A stretch of DNA of 60,000 nt, taken from contig CM060732.1 of NCBI GenBank assembly GCA_030704615.1, positions 1,242,001 to 1,302,000 of the forward strand, written 5' to 3'. The number at the start of each line of letters is the position of its first letter. The first letter of the stretch is position 1. Below the pieces are notes generated by a model. That model searched no databases and had not been told where the DNA came from. It worked only from the letters and a program-made list of their open reading frames with translations. Shown in pieces: positions 43,690 to 53,480 of the stretch. The stretch is from Takakia lepidozioides (taxonomy: Eukaryota > Streptophyta > Takakiopsida > Takakiales > Takakiaceae). The translations under genes were made by a program, and so were the position numbers.

Positions 43690-44030
43690 CTCCCTAATGA
43701 ATCTTCCCCAAGTACTAGAGGCACGTGTCACTCCATCGGCAGTTCTAAGTGAAATGACGCAATGTGCAATGAAAAAAACGTGGGTGCCAGAGGAGGGCTT
43801 CCCGGAAGGTACTCAGCATCGAATTCGTAGAATCCAACAACCCAAAATACCTCCCACCCAACCAATAGCACCCCTCTCTAGTTGGACTCAATGACAAGGA
43901 ATGCAACATCCCATCACCCACCAAGTCCTAGTGTGGAGAAAAGTGAGGGAGAGAATGGCCTCCAAGGCCTTATAAGCCCCCCCTCCACACTCGGGGCGCG
44001 TGCTGTCATCATGACTACGCACGCTAGTAA
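43690..44030. other. No gene seen; spacer before the hairpin array
   Basis: No recognisable coding. TTATAAGCCCC near 43,968 is TATA-like, but nothing fixes it as a promoter. Confidence 0.3.
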
Positions 44031-44032
44031 TA

Positions 44033-44420
44033 GCTGCGACCGCCAGTAGGGGTGGTCGCATTTTTATTTTTATTATGTGCGACCACCAGCAGGGGCGTGG
44101 TCGCAGAATTTTTATTTTTTTTAATAGGTGCGACCACCAGCAGGGAGGTGGTCGCAGATTTTTTATTTTTTTAATAGGTGCGACCACCAACAGGGGGGTG
44201 GTCGCAGATTTTTTTATTTTTTTTAATGAGTGCGACCACCAGCAGGGGGGTGGTCACAATTTTTTTTATTTTTTTAATGGGTGCGACCACCAGTAGGGGG
44301 GTGGTCGCAGTTTTTTTTATTTTTAATAGGTGCGATTACCAGCAGGGAGGTGGTCGCATAATTTATTATTTTTTAATAGATGCGACCACCAGCAGGGGGG
44401 TGGTCATAGGGGGGTGGTCG
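44033..44420 (+). repeat. Left array of about 50-bp hairpin repeats
   Basis: TGCGACCACC recurs at 44,033 (variant), 44,078, 44,129, 44,179, 44,231, 44,282, 44,331 (variant) and 44,381. Each unit is TGCGACCACC, a loop of about 8 G-rich bases (AGCAGGGG), then GGTGGTCGCA, a 10-bp stem; T/A-rich spacers separate them. The array at 49,357-50,020 has the same unit in the opposite orientation. Frames full of CDHQQGGG-type peptides come from the repeat. Confidence 0.95.
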
Positions 44421-44446
44421 CATAATTTTCCGATTTTTTAATATCT

Positions 44447-44670
44447 ACCAACAGTCAGTAGCTTAGTTGGTTAAGTGCACTGAGTGCGACCCGGACGATT
44501 CTGGGGTCAAATCTTGCTACTTGATGGGTGTGGTATGGTTTGTGTGTGGTGCCCCATTCCTACGCCTCTTGGCACATAAATGAAAGAGGTTATTTTCTCC
44601 TCTCACTACTAAGGGGCCTGATTTGTGAGCTGTCGCTCCATGGTGTTTCCAAAAATAATAATAATAATAA
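44447..44670 (+). mobile_element. tRNA-derived SINE with 8-bp target duplication
   Basis: TAATATCT lies on both sides (44,439-44,446 and 44,671-44,678). The head has an RNA polymerase III A box TAGCTTAGTTGG (44,459-44,470, matching TRGCNNAGYNGG) and a B box GGGTCAAATCT (44,504-44,514, near GGTTCRANNCC) at the 45-base spacing of a tRNA. A tRNA-unrelated body follows and the tail is (AAT)n. It is inserted in a T/A spacer of the hairpin array. It is not a functional tRNA: the arms of an acceptor stem do not pair. Confidence 0.88.
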
Positions 44671-44679
44671 TAATATCTG

Positions 44680-44850
44680 TGACCACCAGTAGGGGTAATC
44701 AGTAAATCAGTAAATAGGTGCGACTACCAGCAGGGGGGTGGTCGCAACATTTTTCTTTTATTTTAACAGTTGCGACGACCGTTACTGGTGGTCACACAAT
44801 TGTTTAAAAAAAAATAGATGCGACCACCAGGAGGTTGGTCCCCTTGCACC
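44680..44850 (+). repeat. Remainder of left hairpin array
   Basis: Further diverged units (TGTGACCACCAGTAGGGG; GTGCGACTACCAGCAGGGGG; TGCGACGACCGTTACTGGTGG; TGCGACCACCAGGAGG). They continue the array beyond the SINE. Confidence 0.8.
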
Positions 44851-45148
44851 TCTATGTATGTTTGGAGAGGCAGATGAAAAGCACATGTATCGACTCCCCA
44901 TGGATTTGTGAAGGAGAAGATGAATGTTGGGAGCTGCACCTGCCCTTTGTGGCTTTCGAAACCATAATAGGAAATCAACAATATAAAGGTAATGACGAAA
45001 CACAAACACACGCACAACCACCAAACCCTTTCTTGGGTACACATATTCCATCATTTTTATTTCCGTACATGTATGCATGTACCCAAACTGAAACATGGAT
45101 ATCCATAGAAACATACTACACATCATGTGACAGAAGTTATAGCTATAC

Positions 45149-46150
45149 CTAATTCCGTCTGGCACGACGACGATGGTATGATCTCACACCTAGTACAAAA
45201 TCTTCGTCCCCACTCACTTCACCCCCGTTCCCATGATCAGTGCTAGAATCATGATCTCCATCTGTTCTTTCGTTTCCAAAGGCAACTGGCCGTTGGACCT
45301 GTAGTCGTCCTCGGAGTACGTTCAGTTGTCTCTCTGGTCGATTTCCACTCCTATCATGAATACCATCTAGGGTATCAGACCTGTTCACAGGTCGGTCACC
45401 AACAAAAGGTTGCACAATTCTCTGTCGTTTCTGGGCTTGTCCCGGATTTTGTGGCCTTGGAGCAGGTCTCGTATGAGGAAGGCTACTCGCACGTACATCA
45501 GAGGGGCCGACATGAGAGGAAGGGGCATGAGATGGATCAGCGAGGGTTGATGGAGCACGGTTCACATGCGGACGTCGTCGGGCCAGATGAAACGACAATG
45601 GCCGGTCATTGTCATCCGATGGTTCGACTTGCAAAAGTCCCGCAACAGAAGAACCATCTCCCAGGATCGGAGTAGCGATGGAAGGAATTACATGAGGGGG
45701 AGAGAGACTAGATGGACCAGCATGGGATGGATAGGCTTGAGAAAGAGAAACATGAGATAGAGCGGGGTGAGATGAAGCACGGTTCACAGGGGCATGATGT
45801 CGGTGAAGGAATGACAACGGCTGGTTGTCATCATCCGACGATTCGACCTGCACATTTCCCGCAGTCCGTGGAACTCGTGGTGGGGAAAAGTTGACCTCAA
45901 CTTCATTGTTGAGATTGTGCTCCATTGGGGGAAGGAGGTCCGCAATTGGGATGACACCATGTCGCAGTTCATCAACAACAAGGTCATCGAAAGATGGATG
46001 CATTGCAACATCATCGTCATTAAATTCATATGGGTCATGTAGAGGATTGCCCACATCATCGGACCCATCCCAACCGTCGGAGTCGGAGTCCCTCGCGGCG
46101 TTAGTGTCATCATTGCTGCTAGATTGGACGGCAGATTCTTCTCGTACCAT
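45149..46150 (-). pseudogene. Acidic/Ser-His-Pro-rich tail, probably of the hAT transposase gene
   Basis: 333 codons: very acidic start (NDDTNAARDSDSDGWDGSDD), then two related blocks each with QVE(S/P)SDD(D)N(Q/D)(R)PLSF and SHP/SHA-rich low complexity. A basic end follows (VRSYHRRRARRN, TAG). The repeated block shows an internal duplication. It lies directly downstream of the hAT dimerisation region on the same strand, one frame change away (about 46,160), so it is likely the C-terminal extension of that protein or a fused downstream exon. No domain recognised; probably disordered. Confidence 0.5.
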
Positions 46151-46169
46151 GCAGATGCGTCACTTGCTA

Positions 46170-47160
46170 TCTTCTCTCGCAGTAGCCTACAATTCGTGTA
46201 GACATAAACCAAATTGTTAGCCCTGGCAGGATTCAACCTGTTGCGAATCTTGTGTGAACAAACGAGTAACTGCTCCAGTTCCGCTCACAGGACGAGGCAG
46301 AGCATACTTGAGTAAGAATACGCTTTGCAATGGGAGCTAACGTTCTTGCTCCAGCTCCAATCGGATCCCACCATTCATGTGATAACATGTTCATTGTTTT
46401 TGGATCTAGCATGTCATGGAAAGGATTATGCCGATCCGAGAAGCACTGGTACTCGGACAACGCTCGCTCTGCCATGTTCAAGGGCGCGAGTTGCATGATG
46501 ACCCGTACAAGCCCGGCTTTGGCATCAACATCGTCTCTCAAATCCGTATTGTCCAGCAAGAATGGATTCAGCAAGGCCCCCGCATAATGCAAGTCCGTGC
46601 GAACCATCCGTTTGCGGTCGTAAAAAGCATCCTCGGTCCTTGCCGCCAAATCATCGTCCATAGAAAATGGATGACGCCTCAAGGATTGCATGTGCTTCTC
46701 AAGGTTTTCCAATATCAACCATGCTTTACCCATTATTGGTTGTTTTCCATCAAACTCCCGCAAAGCAATCAACACCGGCTCCACCATGTACACAAAATTT
46801 GCACATTTCGCCCAGAAATCGTCGGAGCGAATGATTGCGCGGACCCTCCGACTTTTGCTCAAAGACTTGGACTTACGAGAGTCGCGTAAGGTGCCCACAT
46901 ACGCATCCCATTGAGGGTCAATGATCACCTGCTCCAGATCCGCCCTCACAGTCACCAGTCGATCCACCATCAAAAAGTTTGTGGCAAAGCGGGTTTCACC
47001 CGGGTTCCTAAGGCTGTATTTGGGTTCATGCTTTTTAAACAATGCCAGAGGGATGATGATGTGTACGAATGAACGTCACAACCGACTTTGCCCTTTTTAC
47101 TAGTTGTTTCATCCATGATTCTTTTCCCCAATCCTCCAAAAAGAGATCAAAGATATGAGC
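46170..47160 (-). pseudogene. hAT transposase, central and dimerisation region, frameshifted
   Basis: From about 47,160 the frame GYAAHIFDLFLEDWGKESW and VVTFIRTHHHP continues the DUF659 domain. A frame change near 47,060 leads into ALFKKHEPKYSL, RNPGETRFATNFLMVDRLV and a long helical region. The hAT C-terminal dimerisation motif follows (HEWWDPIGAGARTLAPIAK, then VCSASSCERNWSSYSFVH). Near 46,252 one base is missing, after which IRNRLNPARANNLVYVYTN follows in the next frame, as in plant hAT proteins. The enzyme would cut and join the element ends. At least two frame changes make it inactive. Confidence 0.88.
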
Positions 47161-47190
47161 AGCATACCCTTGGTAATATAGATAGGGATA

Positions 47191-48132
47191 TCATACCATC
47201 AAAATATCGGCCATATTAACCATGTTAGATGCATTTTCCGTGCACACTTGGACAATTTTATCAGCTCCAATTTTATCGATGAAACTCGTCAACAACCCTG
47301 CTTGATAACGTGCATATTTTCTCTCCCCGCTTGTGTCAACGGATCCCAAAAATTGTTCCCCCGCAGGACAGACCAGCATGACATTGAACAGTGGACGATT
47401 AGTAATAGAATTCCAACCATCCACACATATAGTGCTTCCATATTTCCGGAGAGAATCACCTGTCTTTTCATTCACCTTTTGGGTGAGGTCGGACATAGCC
47501 TCTTCTAGCAATCCTGTGCGGAGATCGCAATAACTCGAAGGTGTGTATGTGGACTTGGAATCGGACGTGGCTTTGACAGCAGCCACAAACGCAAGAAGCC
47601 TCGAGACATTGAACGGAATATTGGCCTCGTAGAAAAATTGGGCCCACTTCTTATCCAGAGTCCTCGTGTGCGATAAATTTAAGCCTTCTTGCATTGATTG
47701 TTGCCTCAATGGTCTGGTCCGTACAAGTGCTGGCGTACAATCGGGTGTTGCTCCCGACCAACCGACTTCTCCACGAATAGCAGACGCCTCGCAAGAATCC
47801 CCCTGGGTACAACTCTGAGGGACAGTTTGATTTGAACCTGGAGTGTTTGGCTCAGAAGCCGCGGCCACATCAAGAGACGGTGGGATATTGCCTCCATACG
47901 CAAAGTGGGCTTTCACTCGCATGGAGGCTTTTGGGCACAAACTAACCCCTACATTCTTCCTATCTCTGTAGCCGAGGTGATATAACATGCGATCTTTGCG
48001 ACCCGCCAGCTTCAATGCACAAAGATTGCATTGAACACCGTCTTTTTTGTGCAGGTCTATGGTGAACCAAGGGATCCACTCCTCCCTCATCCTCACACCC
48101 AAAACCCTAACCACAGACTTAAGGTTGAACAA
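47191..48132 (-). pseudogene. hAT transposase, BED finger and DUF659 N-terminal exon
   Basis: 313 codons. Residues 15-66: BED-type zinc finger (C35, C38, H52, C66; GVQCNLCALKLAGRKDRMLY). A Ser/Pro/Thr-rich linker covers about 75-150. From 160 on: KKWAQFFYEANIPFNVSRLL and DUF659 with YGSTICVDGWNSITNRPLFN (D238 likely catalytic) and VVQVCTEN-like ending at NMVNM. A GTATGA donor follows near 47,190 and the next exon starts near 47,165, a very short intron. The first codon is GTG/ATG-ambiguous near 48,132; the start is not certain. It is the N-terminal half of the transposase at 46,170-47,160. Confidence 0.88.
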
Positions 48133-48455
48133 AGAACACTAGTGTACTTGGTAGATTTGTCAAGAGCAATAGAAGTTTGAACAGAATACGATGGCCCAAC
48201 ACTACGGCATCAATCCAAGTGGATCAATGCACCATGTAGTATTGTGCTTTTCGACAATTTGCTGCAGTGGCTCTGGTGGAAGCCACAACAGCAAACGGTC
48301 CGCACCCTCCTCTTGGGCTTACACTCTTGTGTTCGAGGGCTGCTTGGGACTTAGACGCTTTTATAAAATTCTGTGGGGTACCCTTAATTTTTGCGCAGAC
48401 TGAGACCAACAGGAGCCTTAGGGGTGGCAGACGCAGGCTTTACGGGGGTTAGACA

Positions 48456-48570
48456 GCTCGTCACAGTCTATCACAACCAGACACAGCTTCGCACATCCAG
48501 ACACAGCCCGACACAGTTTTACACAGCCAGTCACAGCTCGGCACAGCTTGACATAGCCTGTCACAGTACA
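48456..48570 (+). repeat. 10-11-bp minisatellite (ACAGCYNGAC-like)
   Basis: About ten imperfect units of CACAGYYNG(A/T)CACAG type. Located to the right of the hAT coding region, inside the paired hairpin arrays. Confidence 0.8.
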
Positions 48571-48599
48571 TGGGGAACAGTTATCATTGACAGAGAACG

Positions 48600-49340
48600 A
48601 CTGTGTGGGAACGACATCTGCAGAGGGAACTTGTTACTTCAGGGGTGACGGTTAGTTAGTTAGGTGGTGAGAACAGCTTGCGGGTAGATTAGGCAGAGCG
48701 GCAACAGGAAGGGGATCACTTCTTGAGGAGGAGACGTAACGGAGAGCGGCGACAGTGAAGAGGAGATGATGACTTGATTGAGGCTTAATTCATGTAAGCT
48801 GTAAAATTATACAGTAGGGTAGATTAGAGACACCATGGCATAGACATGATACATGATTAATCTTAATCCGATACTGAATCGATACAAACATACTGTGTAG
48901 AGAGACACGAGAGAAGCTGTGTAATGAATGCATAATTAATTGGAACTTAGTAGATACTGAAGCAATCTGATGCTTCAGTATACACGGTAAGGTAAATTGA
49001 TAACATAAAGGCAAGAAGGAATACAAATAGGAAGCACTACCATGATTCACTAGCTGCAGGTCATGACTGATTGTTTTGAGCGAGCTGAGTGCTTAGAGAT
49101 ATCCAACTCTTCTATCTTGGAGTTTCCACCTCGGATAGCGAAGGGATGGGTGAGTAAAAGCCGCTCGACATCTTGCTCAAGGAATAAAGAACATTCACTC
49201 GCCACAAAAGTGTTTGCCACAAAAGAAGTGAGGGACATTGGGACCACCTTATATACCCTCCAGCCTCCAAGCCTCACATGCTCAACGAATCAGATCCAAT
49301 GCTGCGATCGCTCCAGGTCGCACGAGGAAGTCGCATATTT
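48600..49340. other. No recognised gene; right flank inside the hAT-type composite
   Basis: Plus frame 49,063-49,340 (TDCFERAECLEISNSSILEF...) is open but unrecognised. The rest is A/T-rich non-coding sequence. Confidence 0.3.
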
Positions 49341-49356
49341 AAAAAAAAAAAAAAAC

Positions 49357-50020
49357 TGCTGCGACCACCCTCATGCTGGTGGTCGCCCCTATTAAAAAAA
49401 AGAAAAATGCTGCGACCACCCCCATGCTCGTGGTCACAGAGATTATTTAAAAAAAAATTAAAAAAAAATTGCTGCGACCACTCCCCTGCTGGTGGTCGCA
49501 CCTATTAAAAAAACAGAATTTTTTTGCGACCACCCCCCTGCTGGTGGTCGCACCTATTAAACAAATAGAAATTTTTTGCAACCACCCCCATGCTGGTGGT
49601 CGCACCTATTAAAAAAAAGAAAAATGTTGCGACCACCCCCATGGTCGTGGTCACAGAGAATATTTTTAAAAAAAATAAAAAAAATAAAAAATTCTACGAC
49701 CACCCCCCTACTGGTGGTCGCACCTATTAAAAAAACAGAAAAATGCTGCGACCACCCCCATGCTGGTGGTCGCAGATATTAAAAAAAAGAAAAATCTTGC
49801 GACCACCCCCCTGATGGTGGTTGCACCTATTACAAATAAAATAAAAATTGTGCGACCACCAGTAGCGGTGGTCACAACTGTTTAAGAAAAGAAAAAAATG
49901 CGACCACCCCTGCTGGTGATCGCATCTATTTTTAAATAACAAAAAATGCTACAACCCCTCTGCTGGTGGTCGCAACTATTAAAAAATAAGATAAATTCTG
50001 CGACCACCACCATTTGGAGG
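49357..50020 (-). repeat. Right array of hairpin repeats, inverted relative to left array
   Basis: About thirteen units of TGCGACCACCCCCCTGCTGG then TGGTCGCACC, separated by A-rich spacers (AAAAAAACAGAAAAATG). Each is the exact reverse complement of the left-array unit (44,033-44,420). The two arrays thus form a large inverted pair around 44.4-49.3 kb, which contains the hAT transposase. They may be the terminal inverted structures of that element. Confidence 0.92.
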
Positions 50021-50188
50021 TCGCACCAATTTAACAATAATGATTTAAAAATGACCTCAACTATTGGCGGATGGAGTAATTTATAAATCAATTCATTCAC
50101 TTGCCAAGGTGTCGCTCGGAATACAACGTATCCACCTACGTGGCATATTTTTCACCTAACTCATGTTTTACTGATTTTTCGGCAAAAC

Positions 50189-50250
50189 TGACGTGACGTT
50201 GGTCGCGTCAGTGTCAGGTCCGACGTGACGTGACGTGACGTCACTAACGT
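50189..50250 (+). promoter_or_regulatory. Cluster of TGACG/ACGTCA motifs
   Basis: TGACGTGACG, GCGTCAGTGTCA and a run of CGTGACGTGACGTGACGTCA within 62 bp. TGACGTCA is the classic bZIP (TGA/CREB) site, present repeatedly in both orientations. No promoter or gene start was tied to it, so a regulatory role is only possible. Confidence 0.35.
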
Positions 50251-50399
50251 GTGCAACCCTGATCCCCACCCAGTACAAATTCTTACACAAATATTTTGAC
50301 GTGAAAGTAACAATGGAAATCATACAAAATATGTAATATCACATGCATGCATAGTAATATTGATGGTATTTTTGTGAAATATGTACCGCCCAATATGAC

Positions 50400-50740
50400 A
50401 ATTCGTAGATGATTGAAAGTTGTTTCATGCCTATATTGCGACGCAGCAGCAATGGCTGGGGACGGCTAGGCGACGCCCTGCGACGGCGGTGCGATGGCGA
50501 CCGCTACGAGCCAGCTCCCAGCTTCGGCTCGACACTCCCAGCTCCCGCCTTTGCCTCCTTTCCTCAGCGCCGACACTTGTTTGCCGGCGGCGCTAGGGCA
50601 ATCCCTTGTCTTCTCCCTCTCTTCTCCCTCTCTTCTCTCTTTCTCTTTTGTTTCTCCCTCTCCCTCTTTTGCTTTCTCTTTCTGCGTCGGCGTTCATGCG
50701 GCGCCGGGGACGCGAAACTAGGGCGAAACCGGCTCCTGGA
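50400..50740 (+). other. Open but low-complexity stretch, no recognised gene
   Basis: Plus frame 50,409-50,837 is Phe/Leu/Cys/Arg-rich because of a long pyrimidine (CTCTTTCTC) tract at 50,615-50,690. It has no recognisable domain. Confidence 0.3.
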
Positions 50741-51062
50741 ATTTGGGGGGGGGGGGGGGGGTGAGCAGCAGCACTTGCTGCTCTCAGCCCCCCCATGCTT
50801 TGTTTTTTGCTTTTTGGAATGGGGGGGGGGGGTGTGAGAGCAGCAGCACTTGCTACTCTCATCCCCCCGCTTTGTTTTTTGCTTTTTGGAATGGGGGCCT
50901 TTTGTTTTTTTCTTTTTGGAATGGTGGGGGGGGAGCTGAGAGCAGGAGCACTACCTTTTGTTTTTGGGTTTTTGGAATGGTGGGGGCAAAAGCTGGTGCT
51001 CTCAGCCCCCCCACCTTTTGTTTTTTGCTTTTTGGAATGGTGGGGGGGGGGGGGAACTGAGA
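50740..51062 (+). repeat. Tandem repeat with long G runs and CAGCAG hairpin
   Basis: TTTTGTTTTTTGCTTTTTGG recurs about four to five times at roughly 55-75-bp spacing. Each is followed by AATGG and a G run (11-18 G). Between them is GAGAGCAGCAGCACTTGCTG then CTCTC, which folds on itself. The open frames are repeat products. Confidence 0.85.
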
Positions 51063-51234
51063 GCAGCAGCCCCCTTCATACTTTCTCCCTCCCTCTCTCC
51101 CAACCTTTTTGTTTTGTTTTTGGGTTATGTCGACACCTTTGTTTCTAACTAATTTGAAAATCTTTGAGGCTGAGCCTTGGCCCTGGCCTTGTTTGTGTCT
51201 TGCTTTAGGGCTGCAGTGGCAGCCTTGATTCAGT

Positions 51235-51900
51235 ATGACAAAGGAGAAGGAGAAGACGCCGCCCAAGCCCAAAAAATCCCCTGCCCCGAAGGTATCTGTG
51301 AACCCTTTCAAGATAGACCCCCCAGGTCGTGTGACACGGGCTGGTTCCTCCAAATTCACGAGTCTTATAGGCGGCGTCGCCAAAACGGGCCATAAGCAGG
51401 CCGAGGCCTCCACGCCGTTGAAGGAGGCTGTGGATTAGCCTCCACTTCAAGCTGGTGCACCGGCGATTGACGCTGAAACACCACCCCGACTACCGGAGGG
51501 CCCTGACACCTATGCGGGGAAGCGTATTATCAGGTCTTCCGGCAGGTATGGGCAGCTTGACCTCTCACCCATGTGTTCCCCTCCTTCTGCAGCCAAGAGG
51601 GCTTATTATGGGGAGGGTAAGAGTGGAAAAGAACCGGAAGTGGCAAAGGCCAGCCTAGAGGTTTGGGCCAAGAGGGAGGTTCAAAAGGGGGCCGCAGCGA
51701 GGGGGAAGAAGGAGGAGGCCGAAAGGAAGAGGGAGGATGAAAAGAAGACCTAAGATGAAAAGAAGATGGAAGAAAGGAGAGAGGCACCTGTAGAGGAAGA
51801 GGAGGGGGGGAAAGAAATAGAAAAGGAAGAGGAAATGAAGAGTGAAGAGGAGAGGGAGGCACTGGCGGCGCGGGTCGACGCGCACTACAACAAATCCTAG
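51235..51900 (+). pseudogene. Lys/Glu-rich ORF with in-frame TAG and TAA
   Basis: A single frame from ATG 51,235 to TAG 51,898-51,900 (222 codons) is broken only by TAG 51,436 and TAA 51,751. Basic Pro-rich start (KEKEKTPPKPKKSPAPKVSV), a middle part with GPDTYAGKRIIRSSGRYGQL, and a long charged helix (KEEAERKREDEKK, then EEREALAARVDAHYNKS). No family recognised. The charged half is compositionally poor in chance stops, so the open frame is only moderate evidence of coding. It resembles gag-like or hypothetical leader proteins in style only. Confidence 0.4.
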
Positions 51901-52009
51901 CTTTTAGGTTTGTTATTTTCTAGTCGTATCAGCCTTTTATGACTGCATGACTGCCCAAGTCAAATACACCCAGTCAGTTGTGACAAATGAGTCGTAAACG
52001 CCATAGAGT

Positions 52010-52380
52010 CGTATCTGCCAGTCGTGGTGCGAGCACTGTTGACGTGGCACCCGGGGATGCCTAATCATAGTAATAGATAAGACCGTAATAAATGACTGCT
52101 AATCCATGTCAGCTTCACGTGGAGCGGAAGGGATATGCCACGTGTCACGACAATGTGGGGCGACAGGGTCTTCAAGACTGGCATATATGACTTCTGCATA
52201 TTAACCTCAGGACAACACGTGGAGTAAATTGGACTTGACACGTGGCATGACAGTATGAGGAGAGGGGGTCTTCCAAGAATGGCATGTATGACTTCCGCCG
52301 ATTAACCCCAGGACCACACGTGGAGAATATGGGACATGACACGTGGCATGACATTATGGAGGGGCATTAGAAGTTTAATA
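52010..52380. repeat. Three-unit ~100-bp tandem repeat rich in ACGTG motifs
   Basis: The block CACGTG(G/T)CA(T/C)GACA occurs at about 52,138, 52,238 and 52,339 (period 100-101 bp). Between are AACACGTGGAG and CACACGTGGAG. In all there are five ACGTG cores, several as ACGTGGC, the plant abscisic-acid response/G-box type, plus GACGTGGCAC at 52,040. Units also share GGCATRTATGACTTC. No gene start is clearly linked downstream. Confidence 0.8.
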
Positions 52381-52399
52381 GGCCCTTAGGAAGGCCGCG

Positions 52400-53480
52400 A
52401 GTTTTGTTTTCTTGAATTCTGCCCGTTCTTGGTTGTTACACTAAAGAGACTTGGTTTCACGCCATCGCTGTCAAGTTTCCCTCGTTTTCGCGCCATCGTG
52501 GCAAGCTCTCTGCTGCAAGCTCTCAGTTGCGTGCTCAACGCAAACCGTGGCCTCGCGCGCGCATCAACTCTAGGCGCTCTTGAGATGCTCATCGCATCTT
52601 GCGGGGGCACTCGGGAGGAGGGCGCTGTTCGCCGGGCTTTCTAGCTTCTCCATGCGAGGCGCCATCCAGGCCCTTGCACGTCTCTCTCTGGCGCTCCGCA
52701 GGTAGCGGACTACCCCTTATCCTACGAACAGGGGCTGCCGACAGTTGCATGCAGCGAGTACATGCATTCTTGAGAAACTTAATGTGCTCTACGTATTACG
52801 ACTTCACATTCTGCTCTCTACCTCTCACTGGAGAGGGACGTATGCAGTAGGGGCTTGGACTCAAGTGACGAGCTCTTAGTGCCGTTCTCTGGGTCCCGGC
52901 GGACGTCTCTCTTGCGTGCGGTGCTTCAAGTGGTGACTCTGGGAGAACGGTCCTTCGAGCGGTGCAGGTGTATCTTGTCGTTATGCATGTGCGGCAGATC
53001 GATCTGACAAGCATGGTGTAATGCGTTGTGCAATGAACATATGAGAGATATTTGTACTCATAAGACTTTGTTTTCTGTACTCATATGAGAGAAAGATGTC
53101 TGTTTGTTTACTTTGTTTTCTGGCATACTTTGTTTTCTGTACATATGAGAGAAAGATGTACTCATAAGACTTTGTTTTATGTAGCCTATGAGGGAGAGAG
53201 AAACTGAGAGAGGGAGAGAGAGAGAGATGGGGGTTTGAGAGATGAATGTGGGGTATAGCCATGGCTCAATGAAGATAAGAGGAGGGCAGAGAGAAGCATC
53301 TACGTGGGGTTGCTGCTCGCACCACCAGAGCTGCTGTCAAGGCCTTTTTCCGTGACTTTCGTGACTCCGTGACTTCCATGAAGGTTTAAAGGTATGTGCA
53401 AATCTCTCTTCTCCTTTGTTTGTGGCACCCAGCAATGTTTTAACCTCTGCACCTGTCAATCTACCGGTCTTATACTAAAG
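52400..53480. other. No recognised gene; short repeats
   Basis: ACTCATAAGACTTTGTTTTMTGT and CATATGAGAGAAAGATGT are each repeated twice at 53,050-53,185. A (GA)n tract lies at 53,203-53,228. No domain recognised in any frame. Confidence 0.4.

Noticed and set aside
44452-44525. A tRNA gene
   Set aside because: A and B boxes are good but the acceptor stem does not pair. The sequence continues into a body with an AAT tail and target duplications, so it is a SINE head.
48132-49360. Conventional short hAT terminal repeats with 8-bp duplication
   Set aside because: Looked for CAGGG/TAGGG-type ends with an 8-bp duplication on both sides and found no convincing pair.
44033-50020. CRISPR-like array
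   Set aside because: Spacers are homopolymeric T/A or A-rich, not unique; each repeat is itself a hairpin; the genome is eukaryotic and no cas gene is present.
50743-51148. Phe/Gly-rich frames in the G-run array
   Set aside because: All are generated by TTTTTGG and G-run repeats.
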